From Cohnella xylanilytica (GTDB taxonomy: Bacteria > Bacillota > Bacilli > Paenibacillales > Paenibacillaceae): DNA of 64,000 nt. Position 1 is the stretch's first letter. The number at the start of each line of letters is the position of its first letter. The stretch lies in NCBI RefSeq assembly GCF_014212175.1, contig NZ_JACJVR010000054.1:36456-100455 (forward strand), given 5' to 3'. The position numbers and the translations under genes are program-made. Below are positions 1-9,270 of the stretch, one piece after another. The notes below the pieces were generated by a model that was not told where the DNA came from, did not search any database, and saw only the letters and a list, made by a program, of their open reading frames with translations.

Positions 1-1
1 G

Positions 2-436
2 CACCGGCTCTTCGAGAAGGACGACAAGCAAGCCGAGAAGCTGAGAAGCGCCTACGAAGAGAGGATCGGCGACATGCAGGAAGAGATCGAGCAGCTGAAC
101 CGTCAGCTGGAATGGCTCAAACGCGTCGCCGCCATGAACCTGCCGAAGGAGAACCGGAGCGGACTCGTGCAGCTCGAAGAGCCGGCTCTTCCGATCCGGA
201 CGCAGACCGAGCTGCTCGGATTAAGCCGCTCCACGCTGTACTACCAGCTCCGCCGCAAGTCCTCCGGCGGAATCTCCGCGAGACGCAGCGGCAGAATCGG
301 CCGTCTGGACGACGTCAAGCCGGCCTTCCTCCCCGTCGGCCTGAACGTGGAGCAGATGCGGCAGATCGCCGAGATCGACCTCCCCAGGCTCAAGATCCAG
401 AACGGTTGGATGGACGTGTTCGGCGGGTATCATTAA
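2..436 (+). pseudogene. Remnant of an IS3-family transposase
   Basis: The reading frame enters from before the window. Its first 85 codons look like an IS3-type transposase that joins the end of OrfA to the start of OrfB: a heptad-like helix (LFEKDD...EEIEQLNRQLEWLK) followed by the OrfB helper motif LLGLSRSTLYYQ. After STLYYQLRRK the similarity stops. The integrase core with its DDE residues is absent, and about 60 unrelated residues lead to the stop at 436. No terminal inverted repeat could be placed. I read it as a deletion derivative that cannot transpose. Family assignment rests on the YYQ helper motif and the coiled-coil context. Confidence 0.6.
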
Positions 437-560
437 CTTATTTTCGGCGGAACGGTGTTCAATTCGGCCGGATTGCGCGGCGAGATCCTTTGCCATCGGA
501 TAAAGGAAATCTATTATCAAGCTGTCCCGTTATAAAAAAGTTGATGCGTTCAGAGGCTCC

Positions 561-607
561 AAAAAAGTAGAGACGGTTCCTTCGCCGACTAGGCAAGGGA
601 ACCGTCT
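561..607 (-). terminator. Rho-independent terminator of the SLH/Big_4 gene
   Basis: The arms 571-580 (agacggttcc) and 598-607 (ggaaccgtct) pair perfectly. Read on the minus strand, the hairpin lies just past the stop at 614 and is followed four bases later by six T (561-566). Confidence 0.8.
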
Positions 608-613
608 TCTTCG

Positions 614-3600
614 TTATTTCGCGATCGCGTCCAGCATTCGGAGCAGCATCGCGGCCGCTTCCGCTCTCGACGCCCGCTCGTTCGGAGCGAACCGGTTGCC
701 GTCCGCGCCGGTCACGATTCCGGCCTCCCGGACGGCCGCCGCCGCTTCCCGAACCCAGGCGGGCAGCGTCTCTTCGTCCGCGAACGGCTCGGAAGCCGCA
801 TCGACGGAGCGGAACTTCTGCGTGCGGGCGATCATGGCCGCCATCTCCGCGCGGTTGATCTTCTCGCCGGGACGGAAGGTGCCGTCGGCGAAGCCGGTCG
901 CGAGCCCGGCTTGCGCGGCGGCGGCGATCGGGCCTCGTGCCCAGGCGCCTATGGCCGATGCGTCGGCGAAGGCCGGCTCGTTATCGGCGGGTGCCGCCAG
1001 TCCGAGCGCCCGGGCCAGCATGACCGTGAACTCGGCCCGGGTGATCGGCGCGTCCGGCTCGAACCGCCCGTCGGAATAGCCTTGGACGATGCCTTTGGCC
1101 GCGGCTTCCCGGATGGACGACTCCGCCCAGTGATTCCGGGTATCCTCAAAGATGGGCTTCTCGGGTTTCTCTGGTTTCTCGGGCGCCTCCTTCTTCTCCG
1201 CGGAGAAGACGGCGAACTTCGTGAAATGTCCGACCTTGGCGACGAACATAGCGTTCTCCGCCCGACCTTCGACTTCGACCCAACGCGCGTCCTTCTCGTC
1301 GTAATAGAAGAGAGCCGGCCTGCGAGCGTCCCCGATCTCGTCCGGATTGAACTTGAAGCGGAGCGTCACCGGTTGCTTGAAGTCGCCCGCGACGCTGGCG
1401 AGCAGTTCGAATACCGGACTGAGGAGACGAAGCTCTCCCGGAACCTGAACCGAGCCGGCTCCCAGCTTCCGGATCGTCAATTGGTAGGAGCCGTCGAATA
1501 CCCCTTCGGGAACGTAGATCTCGACTTCGTCGCCGAAGCTGGCCGAGCAAGCTCCCGCGCCGCAAGATGTCGTTCGTTCGCTGACCTGAACCGGGGTCGC
1601 GGACGTCGAATCCGAGACGGTCGGCTTGGCGACGATGACCCGGACCGCGGCTTGAACGCCCGCCGGATTGGAGATGCCATCCGGCAATGCCAGCGTGCCG
1701 GCGAAAACGTACGTTCCAGCCTTGCGACCGTTATAAACCGGTTCCCCATCGTTCCATGTTAACATAACCGTTGCCTTATCCCCGCTGCTCAGGAGCGCCT
1801 CCGTCTGCGCGGGCAAGGGGATCGAGCTCAGCTTCGTTCCATAAGGCACTTTGATGTCGCTGAGCGACGGTACGCTTGCCACCGTTAACGGAATCGGATC
1901 GGGATCCGGCTCCGCGGTCTTCTCCTGCACGATGACCCGTACCGTCGCCTTCAGGCCTCCCGGATTCGTCGCGCCTTCCGGAGGCGTCAGTGTGCCGGTG
2001 AACGTATACGTTCCAGCCGCATTGCCGACGTACGCCGGGGCGCCCTCGTTCCAGGTTACGCTGGCCGTGCCATGATCCCCGTTGCTCAGTTTGACCGTCA
2101 CCTGCGAAGGGAGAGGAACATCGGCCAACTTCGTCCCGTATGCTACCGTCAATTCAGACAGCGACTCCACTTCGGTTACCGTTACTGGGACGACGGGCTT
2201 CTCTTGCACGATCACCCGTACCGTCGCCTTCAAGCCGCCCGGATTCGTTACGCCTTCTGGCGGCGTCAATGTTCCGGTGAATGTATACGTGCCGGCAGCA
2301 TCTCCGTCGTACGCTGGAACGCCCTCGTTCCAGGTTACGCCAGCCGTGCCATGATCCCCGTTGCTCAGTTTGACCGTTACTTGCGAAGGCAAAGGAACAT
2401 CAGATAACTTCGTCCCGTACGCTACCGTCTGGTCAGACAGCGACTCCACTTCCGTTACCGTCACCGGTACGATTGGCTTCTCTTGTACGATGACCCGTAC
2501 CGTCGCCTTCAGGCCGCCCGGATTCGTTACGCCTTCCGGCGGTGTCAGGGTGCCTATGAACGTATAGGCGCCGGCCGTATCGCCGTTGTACGCCGGGGCG
2601 CCCTCGTTCCAGGTTACGCTGGCCGTGCTACTATCCCCGCTGCTCAGTTTGACCGTTACCTGCGAAGGGAGCAGAACGTCGGCCAACTTCGTCCCGTACG
2701 CTACCGTCAGTTCAGACAGCGACGCCACTTCGGTTACCGTTACTGGGACGACGGGCTTCTCTTGCACGATGACCCGTACCGTCGCCTTCAGACCGTCCGG
2801 ATTCGTTACGCCTTCTGGCGGCGTCAATGTTCCGGTGAATGTATACGTGCCGGCAGCATCTCCGTCGTACGCTGGAACGCCCTCGTTCCAGGTTACGCTG
2901 GCCGTGCTACTATCCCCGCTGCTCAGTTTGACCGTTACCTGCGAAGGGAGCAGAACGTCGGCCAACTTCGTCCCGTACGCTACCGTCAGGTCAGAAAGTG
3001 ACTCCACTTCCGTTACCGTCACCGGTACGAGAGGCTTCTCTTGCACGATGACCCGCACCGTCGCCTTCAGACCGTCCGGGTTCGTCGTACCTTCAGGTGG
3101 CGTCAATGTTCCGGTGAACGTATACGTTCCAGCCGCATTGCCGTCATAAACCGGATCGCCCTCGTTCCAGGTTACGCCAGCCGTGCCATGATCCCCGTTG
3201 CTCAGCTTGACCGCCACTTGCGACGGGAGCGGAACATCGGCCAACTTCGTCCCGTATGCTACCGCCAGGTCAGAAGGTGACTCCACTTCCGTTACCGTCA
3301 CCGGTACGACGGGCTTCTCTTGCACGATGACCCGTACCGTCGCCTTCAGACCGTCCGGGTTCGTCGTGCCTTCAGGTGGCGTCAATGTTCCGGTGAACGT
3401 ATACGTTCCAGCCGCATTGCCGTCGTACGCCGGAGCGCCCTCGTTCCAGGTTACGCTGGCCGTGCTACTATCCCCGCTGCTCAGTTTGACCGTTACCTGC
3501 GAAGGGAGCAGAACGTCGGCCAACTTCGTCCCGTACGCTACCGTCAGGTCAGACAGCGACTCCACTTCCGTTACTGTTACTGGGACGACGGGCTTCTCTT

Positions 3601-5164
3601 GCACGATGACCCGTACCGTCGCCTTCAGACCGTCCGGGTTCGTCGTGCCTTCAGGTGGCGTCAATGTTCCGGTGAACGTATACGTTCCAGCCGCATTGCC
3701 GTCGTACGCCGGGGTGCCCTCGTTCCAGGTTACGCCAGCCGTGCCATGATCCCCGTTGCTCAGCTTGACCGCCACTTGCGACGGGAGCGGAACATCCGCC
3801 AACTTCGTCCCGTACGCTACCGTGATATCGGTCAGAGAAGCCGCTTCGTCGGCGGTCGGATTCGCGCGGAAGACGACCGCGATCGGATCCCCCGCCGCAT
3901 AACCGGCCGCGTCGTCGCGCTTATAGCGCACGAGCACGTTCGCGTCCCCGTCGAACGTCGGTTCCGCAGCGCCGTCATAAGGAGTGTAGGAGGGCTCTCC
4001 TTCTTTTTTATACTCCATCTTCTCATTCAATCCGACGATCTTGTTATGGACGTCGTCGGCCGATACGGACGGCGCCCCGACTTTGACCCGGAACAGCATG
4101 CCTTGGCTGTACCCGCCTGCGGCCAGATAGCTGCCGTCGTCCGCCTGGCGGACGTATCCCAGATTGCCGCCGCCGTCCAGCCATTTGTCCCACTGCCGGA
4201 CGCCGGTACCGTTTACTTTCACCAACAAGCCTTGGTCGACATTGTTGCCCCCCGCCACAATGAAGCCTCCATCTAGCGTGGGTGCCGTCCGGAATGACAA
4301 AGAGGTCGGACCCGAATAAGTCTGAACCCACTCCTTCTCAAGGTTGTCGTCGATCTTGAGCAGGAGCGCGTTCTGAGCGGAATTGTATACGGCCCCCATT
4401 ATGAAGTATCCTCCGTGCCCGACAAGCCGATCGATTCTAAGGAACGCCGAACCGGCAACGCCGTAGGTCCGAAGTTCGCCGATGAGTATGCCGTTCTCGT
4501 CCAGCTTGGCGACGAAGCCTTCTTCGGTCGAGCTTCCGCTATCTCCGACGAGAAGGTAACCGCCTCCGTCAAGCGGCAAGACGTCGCGAACGTACTGAAC
4601 TCCCGGCTGCTGGAAGTTTGTACCAGCCATTGTATTGCCGTTGGTATCCACTCGAACGATCGCGATATCCCGATTCTGGAGTCCATTAGAGGAATTGGAA
4701 CCGATGACAAGATAACTCCCCGAATTCTCGAAAATCGCCGTCGCTTCTCCCTGATAGATCAGGTTCGAATTACGCCAAACTTGGTTCCCGTTCTTATCCA
4801 GCTTGCCGACGACCCATGCCGGAGACAAGTTCTGGCTTCCCGCGAAGAGAAATCCTCCGTCGGACGTCTCGCGAACGAACCGGAGGCTCGCTAGTTCCGT
4901 CTCTGCAGGCAGCGCGTCCGCCGCCCAGACCTTCTCGCCGGCCGCGTTCAGCTTCGTCATTCGGCCTCCCCCGACCGCGACGTAACCGCCGTCCCGCGTC
5001 GGCTGCATATCGCGAAAACCCGGGATCCCGGAATAGGCGGTCGGATCGACGACGAGCCGGCCGTCGTCGGCGGCCGCCCGTGCGGAAGGAGCGATGAAAG
5101 GCAGCAGCAGAATACTCGCCATGAACAAACCGAAGAAGCGCTTGAGTCCTGTTAGCGTAATCAC
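614..5164 (-). CDS. SLH-domain surface protein with eight Big_4 Ig-like repeats
   Basis: A secreted, cell-wall-anchored protein of about 1516 residues. The chosen start is GTG at 5164 (VITLTGLKRFFG), because GGAGG lies 10 bases upstream and a signal peptide with ...PSARA cleavage site follows directly. The frame stays open to a TTG/ATG-type start at 5221. Order of parts: signal peptide; about 330 residues of short repeats of the KLDENGN-W kind, probably a beta-propeller; eight 93-residue Ig-like units marked by VAYGTKL and VTWNEG; a ZU5-like beta domain; an E/P/K linker; three SLH motifs at the C-terminus. Seven of the units are nearly identical in DNA. SLH motifs normally bind pyruvylated cell-wall polymer, so the role is probably surface display or adhesion. 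Function of the propeller is unknown. Confidence 0.85.
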   Translation of the reverse strand: MITLTGLKRFFGLFMASILLLPFIAPSARAAADDGRLVVDPTAYSGIPGFRDMQPTRDGGYVAVGGGRMTKLNAAGEKVWAADALPAETELASLRFVRETSDGGFLFAGSQNLSPAWVVGKLDKNGNQVWRNSNLIYQGEATAIFENSGSYLVIGSNSSNGLQNRDIAIVRVDTNGNTMAGTNFQQPGVQYVRDVLPLDGGGYLLVGDSGSSTEEGFVAKLDENGILIGELRTYGVAGSAFLRIDRLVGHGGYFIMGAVYNSAQNALLLKIDDNLEKEWVQTYSGPTSLSFRTAPTLDGGFIVAGGNNVDQGLLVKVNGTGVRQWDKWLDGGGNLGYVRQADDGSYLAAGGYSQGMLFRVKVGAPSVSADDVHNKIVGLNEKMEYKKEGEPSYTPYDGAAEPTFDGDANVLVRYKRDDAAGYAAGDPIAVVFRANPTADEAASLTDITVAYGTKLADVPLPSQVAVKLSNGDHGTAGVTWNEGTPAYDGNAAGTYTFTGTLTPPEGTTNPDGLKATVRVIVQEKPVVPVTVTEVESLSDLTVAYGTKLADVLLPSQVTVKLSSGDSSTASVTWNEGAPAYDGNAAGTYTFTGTLTPPEGTTNPDGLKATVRVIVQEKPVVPVTVTEVESPSDLAVAYGTKLADVPLPSQVAVKLSNGDHGTAGVTWNEGDPVYDGNAAGTYTFTGTLTPPEGTTNPDGLKATVRVIVQEKPLVPVTVTEVESLSDLTVAYGTKLADVLLPSQVTVKLSSGDSSTASVTWNEGVPAYDGDAAGTYTFTGTLTPPEGVTNPDGLKATVRVIVQEKPVVPVTVTEVASLSELTVAYGTKLADVLLPSQVTVKLSSGDSSTASVTWNEGAPAYNGDTAGAYTFIGTLTPPEGVTNPGGLKATVRVIVQEKPIVPVTVTEVESLSDQTVAYGTKLSDVPLPSQVTVKLSNGDHGTAGVTWNEGVPAYDGDAAGTYTFTGTLTPPEGVTNPGGLKATVRVIVQEKPVVPVTVTEVESLSELTVAYGTKLADVPLPSQVTVKLSNGDHGTASVTWNEGAPAYVGNAAGTYTFTGTLTPPEGATNPGGLKATVRVIVQEKTAEPDPDPIPLTVASVPSLSDIKVPYGTKLSSIPLPAQTEALLSSGDKATVMLTWNDGEPVYNGRKAGTYVFAGTLALPDGISNPAGVQAAVRVIVAKPTVSDSTSATPVQVSERTTSCGAGACSASFGDEVEIYVPEGVFDGSYQLTIRKLGAGSVQVPGELRLLSPVFELLASVAGDFKQPVTLRFKFNPDEIGDARRPALFYYDEKDARWVEVEGRAENAMFVAKVGHFTKFAVFSAEKKEAPEKPEKPEKPIFEDTRNHWAESSIREAAAKGIVQGYSDGRFEPDAPITRAEFTVMLARALGLAAPADNEPAFADASAIGAWARGPIAAAAQAGLATGFADGTFRPGEKINRAEMAAMIARTQKFRSVDAASEPFADEETLPAWVREAAAAVREAGIVTGADGNRFAPNERASRAEAAAMLLRMLDAIAK
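1875..3832 (-). repeat. Seven near-identical 279-bp intragenic repeats (Big_4 units)
   Basis: The DNA repeats with a period of 279-280 bp, visible from the phrase cttcgtcccgta recurring near 2124, 2407, 2687, 2966, 3246, 3525 and 3804. An eighth, older unit lies at about 1640-1865. Units are mosaics of two variants at one segment, SNGDHGTAG and SSGDSSTAS, which alternate along the array. This pattern points to unequal exchange or gene conversion. The SSGDSST variant is encoded by DNA almost identical to the 24-bp repeat found elsewhere in the window. Confidence 0.85.
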
Positions 5165-5246
5165 CGGGCAACAACCTCCAACTCTATGGTTCGACCAATT
5201 TTCGTAGAACGATAGAACCATTTTAATGGATAGACCTCCGCCTTGA

Positions 5247-5264
5247 ATCCCCCTCGAGGGGGAT
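5247..5264. repeat. 18-bp perfect palindrome between regulator and SLH gene
   Basis: ATCCCCCTCGAGGGGGAT is fully self-complementary. It lies after the end of the LuxR-type gene (minus strand) and upstream of the SLH gene. It has no T-tract, so it could be a weak terminator or an operator for the SLH gene. Confidence 0.5.
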
Positions 5265-5317
5265 GGCGGCTGCCCCTTGCCCCCAATCTCGGTTCGACCT
5301 CTCCGTCGGAGACGGCC

Positions 5318-7960
5318 TCATCCCCGCGACGATCGACCCTCTCCGCCGATTCGCTCCGCGCGCTGCACGGCCTCTTCCCGGTTCTTCGCCCCCAGCTTAT
5401 CGTAAATCCGGGCCCGGTGGGTCTTCACCGTCTCGTAGGAGATCCCCAATCTCGCCGCGATCTCCTTCCCGTTCAGCCCGTCCAGCAGCCCTTGATAGAC
5501 GTCCATCTCCCGCGGGGTGAACAGCGTCTCGAACGGATGAACGGCCGGTCCGCCGGCCCCCGCTCCATCCATTCCGCTAAGCACGGTGCGAACGAAGGAG
5601 AGAGAAGCCGCCGCCGCTCCCCGGTAATACCCTTGCTGCTTCGCGGCCGCCAGATCGGCGAGCAGCCCTTGCAGGGGCGCTCCTTCGTCGACGAGCAGCC
5701 GGATGAAGTCGTTTTTCTCGGCGATTCGCAAAGCTTCTTCCAATTGGACCAGCGCCCGTTGCTTGTCCCCCTCTTCCAGATGGAGGCGGGCCTGCAGCGC
5801 CAGAACTTCGACGGCGTCGAGCAGCCTCATCTCCTGCTGGGCCAGATGCAGCAGCTTATGGAGGAGGACGGCCGCTTCCCCGCGGCTTCCTGTCGCAAGC
5901 AGCACGCGCGCGTAGAGCAGGTAATCGTACAGCGAATACGCGGAGACGAGATCGCGAGCCGTCAACCGGCAGCCGCTTCCCCATTCGACGGCCGGCCCCG
6001 GATCGCCGTGCAGCAGCCGAAGCCGCCGCAGCTCCAGGTCGAGCAGCTCGGCGCCGCGCGGAATCTTCATCCACTCCATCCTCCGCTTCCCGGCTTCCAA
6101 TAACTCGCAGGCTTCGAACAGGCGGGCTTGGGCGGATCGGATGCGGGCCAGGACGATCCACCCCGGGACCAGCTCGTGCTCGGGACGGTCCGGCTTGCGT
6201 TCCGCCCAGGCCAATCCTTCCGTCGCATAGCGCTCCGCCGCCTCCAGGTCGTTCCAGCCATAGAGCATTTCCGCGTAATTGATAAATAGGCGAGCCTGGA
6301 AAAACGGGTTCACGGCTCTGTACAGCTCGGCCAGTTGAAGCGTGTACGGCTCCGCGACCGCCCTTGCGGCATGCCCGTTGCCGATCCGGTACGTCCGCGC
6401 CGTGACGGGCTGAAGCGGCGTCTCCGGCAGGCCGAACAGAATGCGGATGCCGTCCGGCGCGTACCGGACGACCTTCTCGTAATGCTTGCGCGCTTCCGCC
6501 AGATCGTTGCGGCCGAACACCATGATCGTGCCCCGCACGTAGTGGGACATCGCGAGGAATTGGCCGCGTTCCTCCGGCGGCATTCCCTCTTGAGCCGCGT
6601 CGAACCATGCTTCGGCCTCGGAGAGCAGCGTCTCCGCCTTCGCCGTGTCTCCCGCGTACTCCGCGACGAGCGAATTGGCATAGGAAAAAAACAAGACCGG
6701 ATGAGCGAGCAGATGCTCGCTCGGAATCGCGGACAGCCATCGCCCGAGATGGGACCATTCCCACCCCACCACCCGCGAGGTCATCTCCTCCAGCACTCCC
6801 ACGGCGCGATCGTAACAGCCTCCGAGCAGGAAGTGCTCGACCGCTTCCTCCCGAAGTTCCCGCTCCCGGAACCAGAGCCCCGCCGTCTCGTGCAGCGAAG
6901 CCGGCCGCTCCTCGGGGTCTTGCTCCAGCTGCCGGCGGAGGAATTCTTCGAACAGATGATGGAACCGATACCAGCTTCCCTTCGCGTCGAGCGGAACGAC
7001 GAACAGCTGCAGCTTCTCGATCTCGCCGATGAGCGCCGCCGCGTCCTCGAACCCGGAGACGGTTCGGCAGAGCGGCGCGCACCAGCGCTTCAAGATCGAG
7101 GAACGAACGAGGAACTTCCGCAGCCGTGCGGGCAGCCTCGCGTACACTTCCTCCAATAGATATTGGCGGATCTGGCGGTTGTAGCCGGCGAATTCCCCGA
7201 CGAAGGCAGCTTGATCCTCCCAGCTTCGCATCGAGAGAGCGGCCAGCTTCAGCCCCGTGACCCAGCCCTCCGTCTTGTTCACCAGCGCCGCTATGCCTTC
7301 GTCTCCAAGGCCGATCTGCTCCTGCCGGAAAAAACGCGCCCCCTCCTCGCGGTCGAACCGCAGATCGTCGGCGTTCAGCCGGAGCGCCGCTTGCCCGGCT
7401 TCCATCCGGGCCATCGAGAAGCCCGGCTCGGCGCGGCTTAACAGCATCAGATGCACGTGCGAAGGCAGATGCTCGGCCCAGTAGGAGATGCCGTTCAAGA
7501 GGCGGGGCTCCCGAATGACGTGGAAATCGTCCAGCACGAGAACCAGCCTGCCGTCGCCCGCCGTGCGGTTCAAGGCGTTGAGGCACACAATGAGCCCTTG
7601 CTCCGCGGCGTTCGAGTCCAGGGAGGACAGCACCGGCTTGATCTCCTCCAGATAGCCGGGCCGGACGCCGTCGATGGCGGCCGCGATATAACGCCACATT
7701 CGCCCGCCTTCGTTGTCTCCTTCGTCCAGGGACACCCAGGCCGCGTCAACCTCGGCTTCCGTGATCCACTGGCAAGCGAGGGTCGTCTTGCCGAACCCGG
7801 CCGGAGCGCAGATGAACGTCAGCGATGCGGCGGCGCCTTCGCCGAGCCGGTTCGTCAGGCGGGGGCGGCCGACGAGCGCGGTCCGGGCGCGCGGGACGGC
7901 CAGTTTGGCTTGAAGCAGAGCTTGCTCGAAGAGAAGTTCCCTATTGTCCGATCGGTTCAT
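5318..7960 (-). CDS. MalT-like LuxR-family ATP-dependent transcriptional regulator (LAL)
   Basis: A large signal-transducing activator of about 880 residues. The start is placed at the ATG of MNRSDNRELL, with GGGAG about 12 bases upstream. The frame is open to a TTG at 8053, but the extra 31 residues look untranslated. A STAND-type NTPase domain comes first, with Walker A APAGFGKTT near residues 52-60 and Walker B LVLVLDDFH near 155. A long helical TPR/MalT-like region follows, then a C-terminal LuxR helix-turn-helix (FTPREMDVYQGLLDG, GKEIAARLGISYETVKTH). Such proteins usually bind an inducer and ATP, then oligomerise on DNA. The inducer is unknown. The SLH gene lies directly downstream on the same strand, so it is a possible target. 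Confidence 0.85.
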   Translation of the reverse strand: MNRSDNRELLFEQALLQAKLAVPRARTALVGRPRLTNRLGEGAAASLTFICAPAGFGKTTLACQWITEAEVDAAWVSLDEGDNEGGRMWRYIAAAIDGVRPGYLEEIKPVLSSLDSNAAEQGLIVCLNALNRTAGDGRLVLVLDDFHVIREPRLLNGISYWAEHLPSHVHLMLLSRAEPGFSMARMEAGQAALRLNADDLRFDREEGARFFRQEQIGLGDEGIAALVNKTEGWVTGLKLAALSMRSWEDQAAFVGEFAGYNRQIRQYLLEEVYARLPARLRKFLVRSSILKRWCAPLCRTVSGFEDAAALIGEIEKLQLFVVPLDAKGSWYRFHHLFEEFLRRQLEQDPEERPASLHETAGLWFRERELREEAVEHFLLGGCYDRAVGVLEEMTSRVVGWEWSHLGRWLSAIPSEHLLAHPVLFFSYANSLVAEYAGDTAKAETLLSEAEAWFDAAQEGMPPEERGQFLAMSHYVRGTIMVFGRNDLAEARKHYEKVVRYAPDGIRILFGLPETPLQPVTARTYRIGNGHAARAVAEPYTLQLAELYRAVNPFFQARLFINYAEMLYGWNDLEAAERYATEGLAWAERKPDRPEHELVPGWIVLARIRSAQARLFEACELLEAGKRRMEWMKIPRGAELLDLELRRLRLLHGDPGPAVEWGSGCRLTARDLVSAYSLYDYLLYARVLLATGSRGEAAVLLHKLLHLAQQEMRLLDAVEVLALQARLHLEEGDKQRALVQLEEALRIAEKNDFIRLLVDEGAPLQGLLADLAAAKQQGYYRGAAAASLSFVRTVLSGMDGAGAGGPAVHPFETLFTPREMDVYQGLLDGLNGKEIAARLGISYETVKTHRARIYDKLGAKNREEAVQRAERIGGEGRSSRG

Positions 7961-8050
7961 AGTCGTTGCGGGCTCCCTGTTTGCTATGTATATAACCAGT
8001 ATAGTACATGTGACCGGATGGAGGGACGCGAATCGGGAAAATTCGACATG

Positions 8051-8084
8051 CAAAAAACCGCACGGAGCCGTCGCTCGCGTGCGG
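8051..8084 (-). terminator. Terminator after the first Gfo/Idh/MocA gene
   Basis: Arms ccgcacg (8058-8064) and cgtgcgg (8078-8084) form a stem. On the minus strand it is followed by TTTTTT (8052-8057). It sits just past the stop at 8102 and separates that gene from the regulator below. Confidence 0.75.
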
Positions 8085-8101
8085 TCGCTTCGCGTATTCG
8101 A

Positions 8102-9184
8102 TTATTGCGGCAGCTCGACCGACACTTCCCGGCGCTGCTCCGCCGAACGGAGGACGCCGTCGATGATGGCCTGCTGAATGAGAATCTGCTCTCCCGGAAT
8201 CGGGGCCGGCCGGCCGTCGCGCACCGCTTCGGCGAAGTCGCGCACCTTCTCGTCGAACAGGTTGAGGGAATGCCCGATGAGCGGCACTTCCGTCGACGTA
8301 TGCCCGCCGAAGTCGTCGTGGAACAGCGTCATCGAGCCGACCGCTCCGTCCCAGACGCCGGACCAGGGGCCCGTTCCCGCCGGCGTCACCTTCAGCCCGG
8401 CATCCGTGCCGAGGAAGATCGTCGCGCCGAGCGTATCCATGTGCATCGCCCAGGAAATCTTGAATTGCAGCACCAGGTCGTTCTCGAACCGGACCATCGC
8501 CACGCCGAAGTCCTCGACCTCGAACTTCGAGGCTTCCGGATGATAGAGGGGATTCGTGCCGAAATGGTTGGCCGTGAAGGCCGACACCGAGACGGGTCGC
8601 GGATAGCCGAGCGTGTTGAGCGCCATGTCGAGGGAATAGCAGCCGATGTCCGCCATCGCCCCCGCTCCGGCCAGCGTCTTGCTGATGAACGTGCCTCCCG
8701 GCATGCCGCGGCGGCGTCCGCCTCCCGTCTCGACATAGTAGACGTTGCCGAGCCGGCCGGATTGGACGATGTCCTGAAGCCGCTTCATGTTCGGGTCGTA
8801 CCGGGGCTGGAAGCCGATGGACAGCATGCCCCCCGTCTCCTTCGCCGCCTGCACCATGTCGAGCGCCTCCGCCAGAGTCACCGACATCGGCTTCTCCAGC
8901 AGCACCTGCTTGCCGGCGCGCAGCGAATCGACCGCCGTGCGGTGATGGGATACGTTCGGCGTGCAGATGCTGACGGCGTCCAGGTCCGTCGCCAGCAGCT
9001 CGGTGTGGCTGTCGTAAGCCGCCGCTTCCGTCAGTCCTTCCCGTTCGGCGAACTCCTTGGCCTTGCCCGGAATGACGTCCGCGACGGCGACGATCTCCGC
9101 GAACGGCAGCTTGCGGTAAGCCGATACGTGCGCGCGGGCGATGCCGCCCGTGCCGATAATGCCTATTTTCACTTTTGCGCTCAT
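8102..9184 (-). CDS. Gfo/Idh/MocA-family NAD(P)-dependent oxidoreductase
   Basis: A 360-residue sugar or inositol dehydrogenase-like enzyme. The N-terminal Rossmann fold begins KIGIIGTGGIARAHV, and the EKPMSV motif near residue 98 carries the lysine typical of the family. A glycine-rich stretch (ETGGGRRRGMPGGT) and a Gfo/Idh C-terminal beta-sheet domain follow. It lies in the same direction as an AraC regulator and a second Gfo/Idh gene, so the three probably form a carbohydrate-related unit. The substrate cannot be told from the sequence. Confidence 0.85.
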   Translation of the reverse strand: MSAKVKIGIIGTGGIARAHVSAYRKLPFAEIVAVADVIPGKAKEFAEREGLTEAAAYDSHTELLATDLDAVSICTPNVSHHRTAVDSLRAGKQVLLEKPMSVTLAEALDMVQAAKETGGMLSIGFQPRYDPNMKRLQDIVQSGRLGNVYYVETGGGRRRGMPGGTFISKTLAGAGAMADIGCYSLDMALNTLGYPRPVSVSAFTANHFGTNPLYHPEASKFEVEDFGVAMVRFENDLVLQFKISWAMHMDTLGATIFLGTDAGLKVTPAGTGPWSGVWDGAVGSMTLFHDDFGGHTSTEVPLIGHSLNLFDEKVRDFAEAVRDGRPAPIPGEQILIQQAIIDGVLRSAEQRREVSVELPQ

Positions 9185-9270
9185 GGTCGTTGAAATCCTC
9201 CCATTCGTCTATGCCTCGTTCCGGCATCGTTGTCTCGATCTCGTCCTCTTGCCCGCTTCGGTCTATCGTT

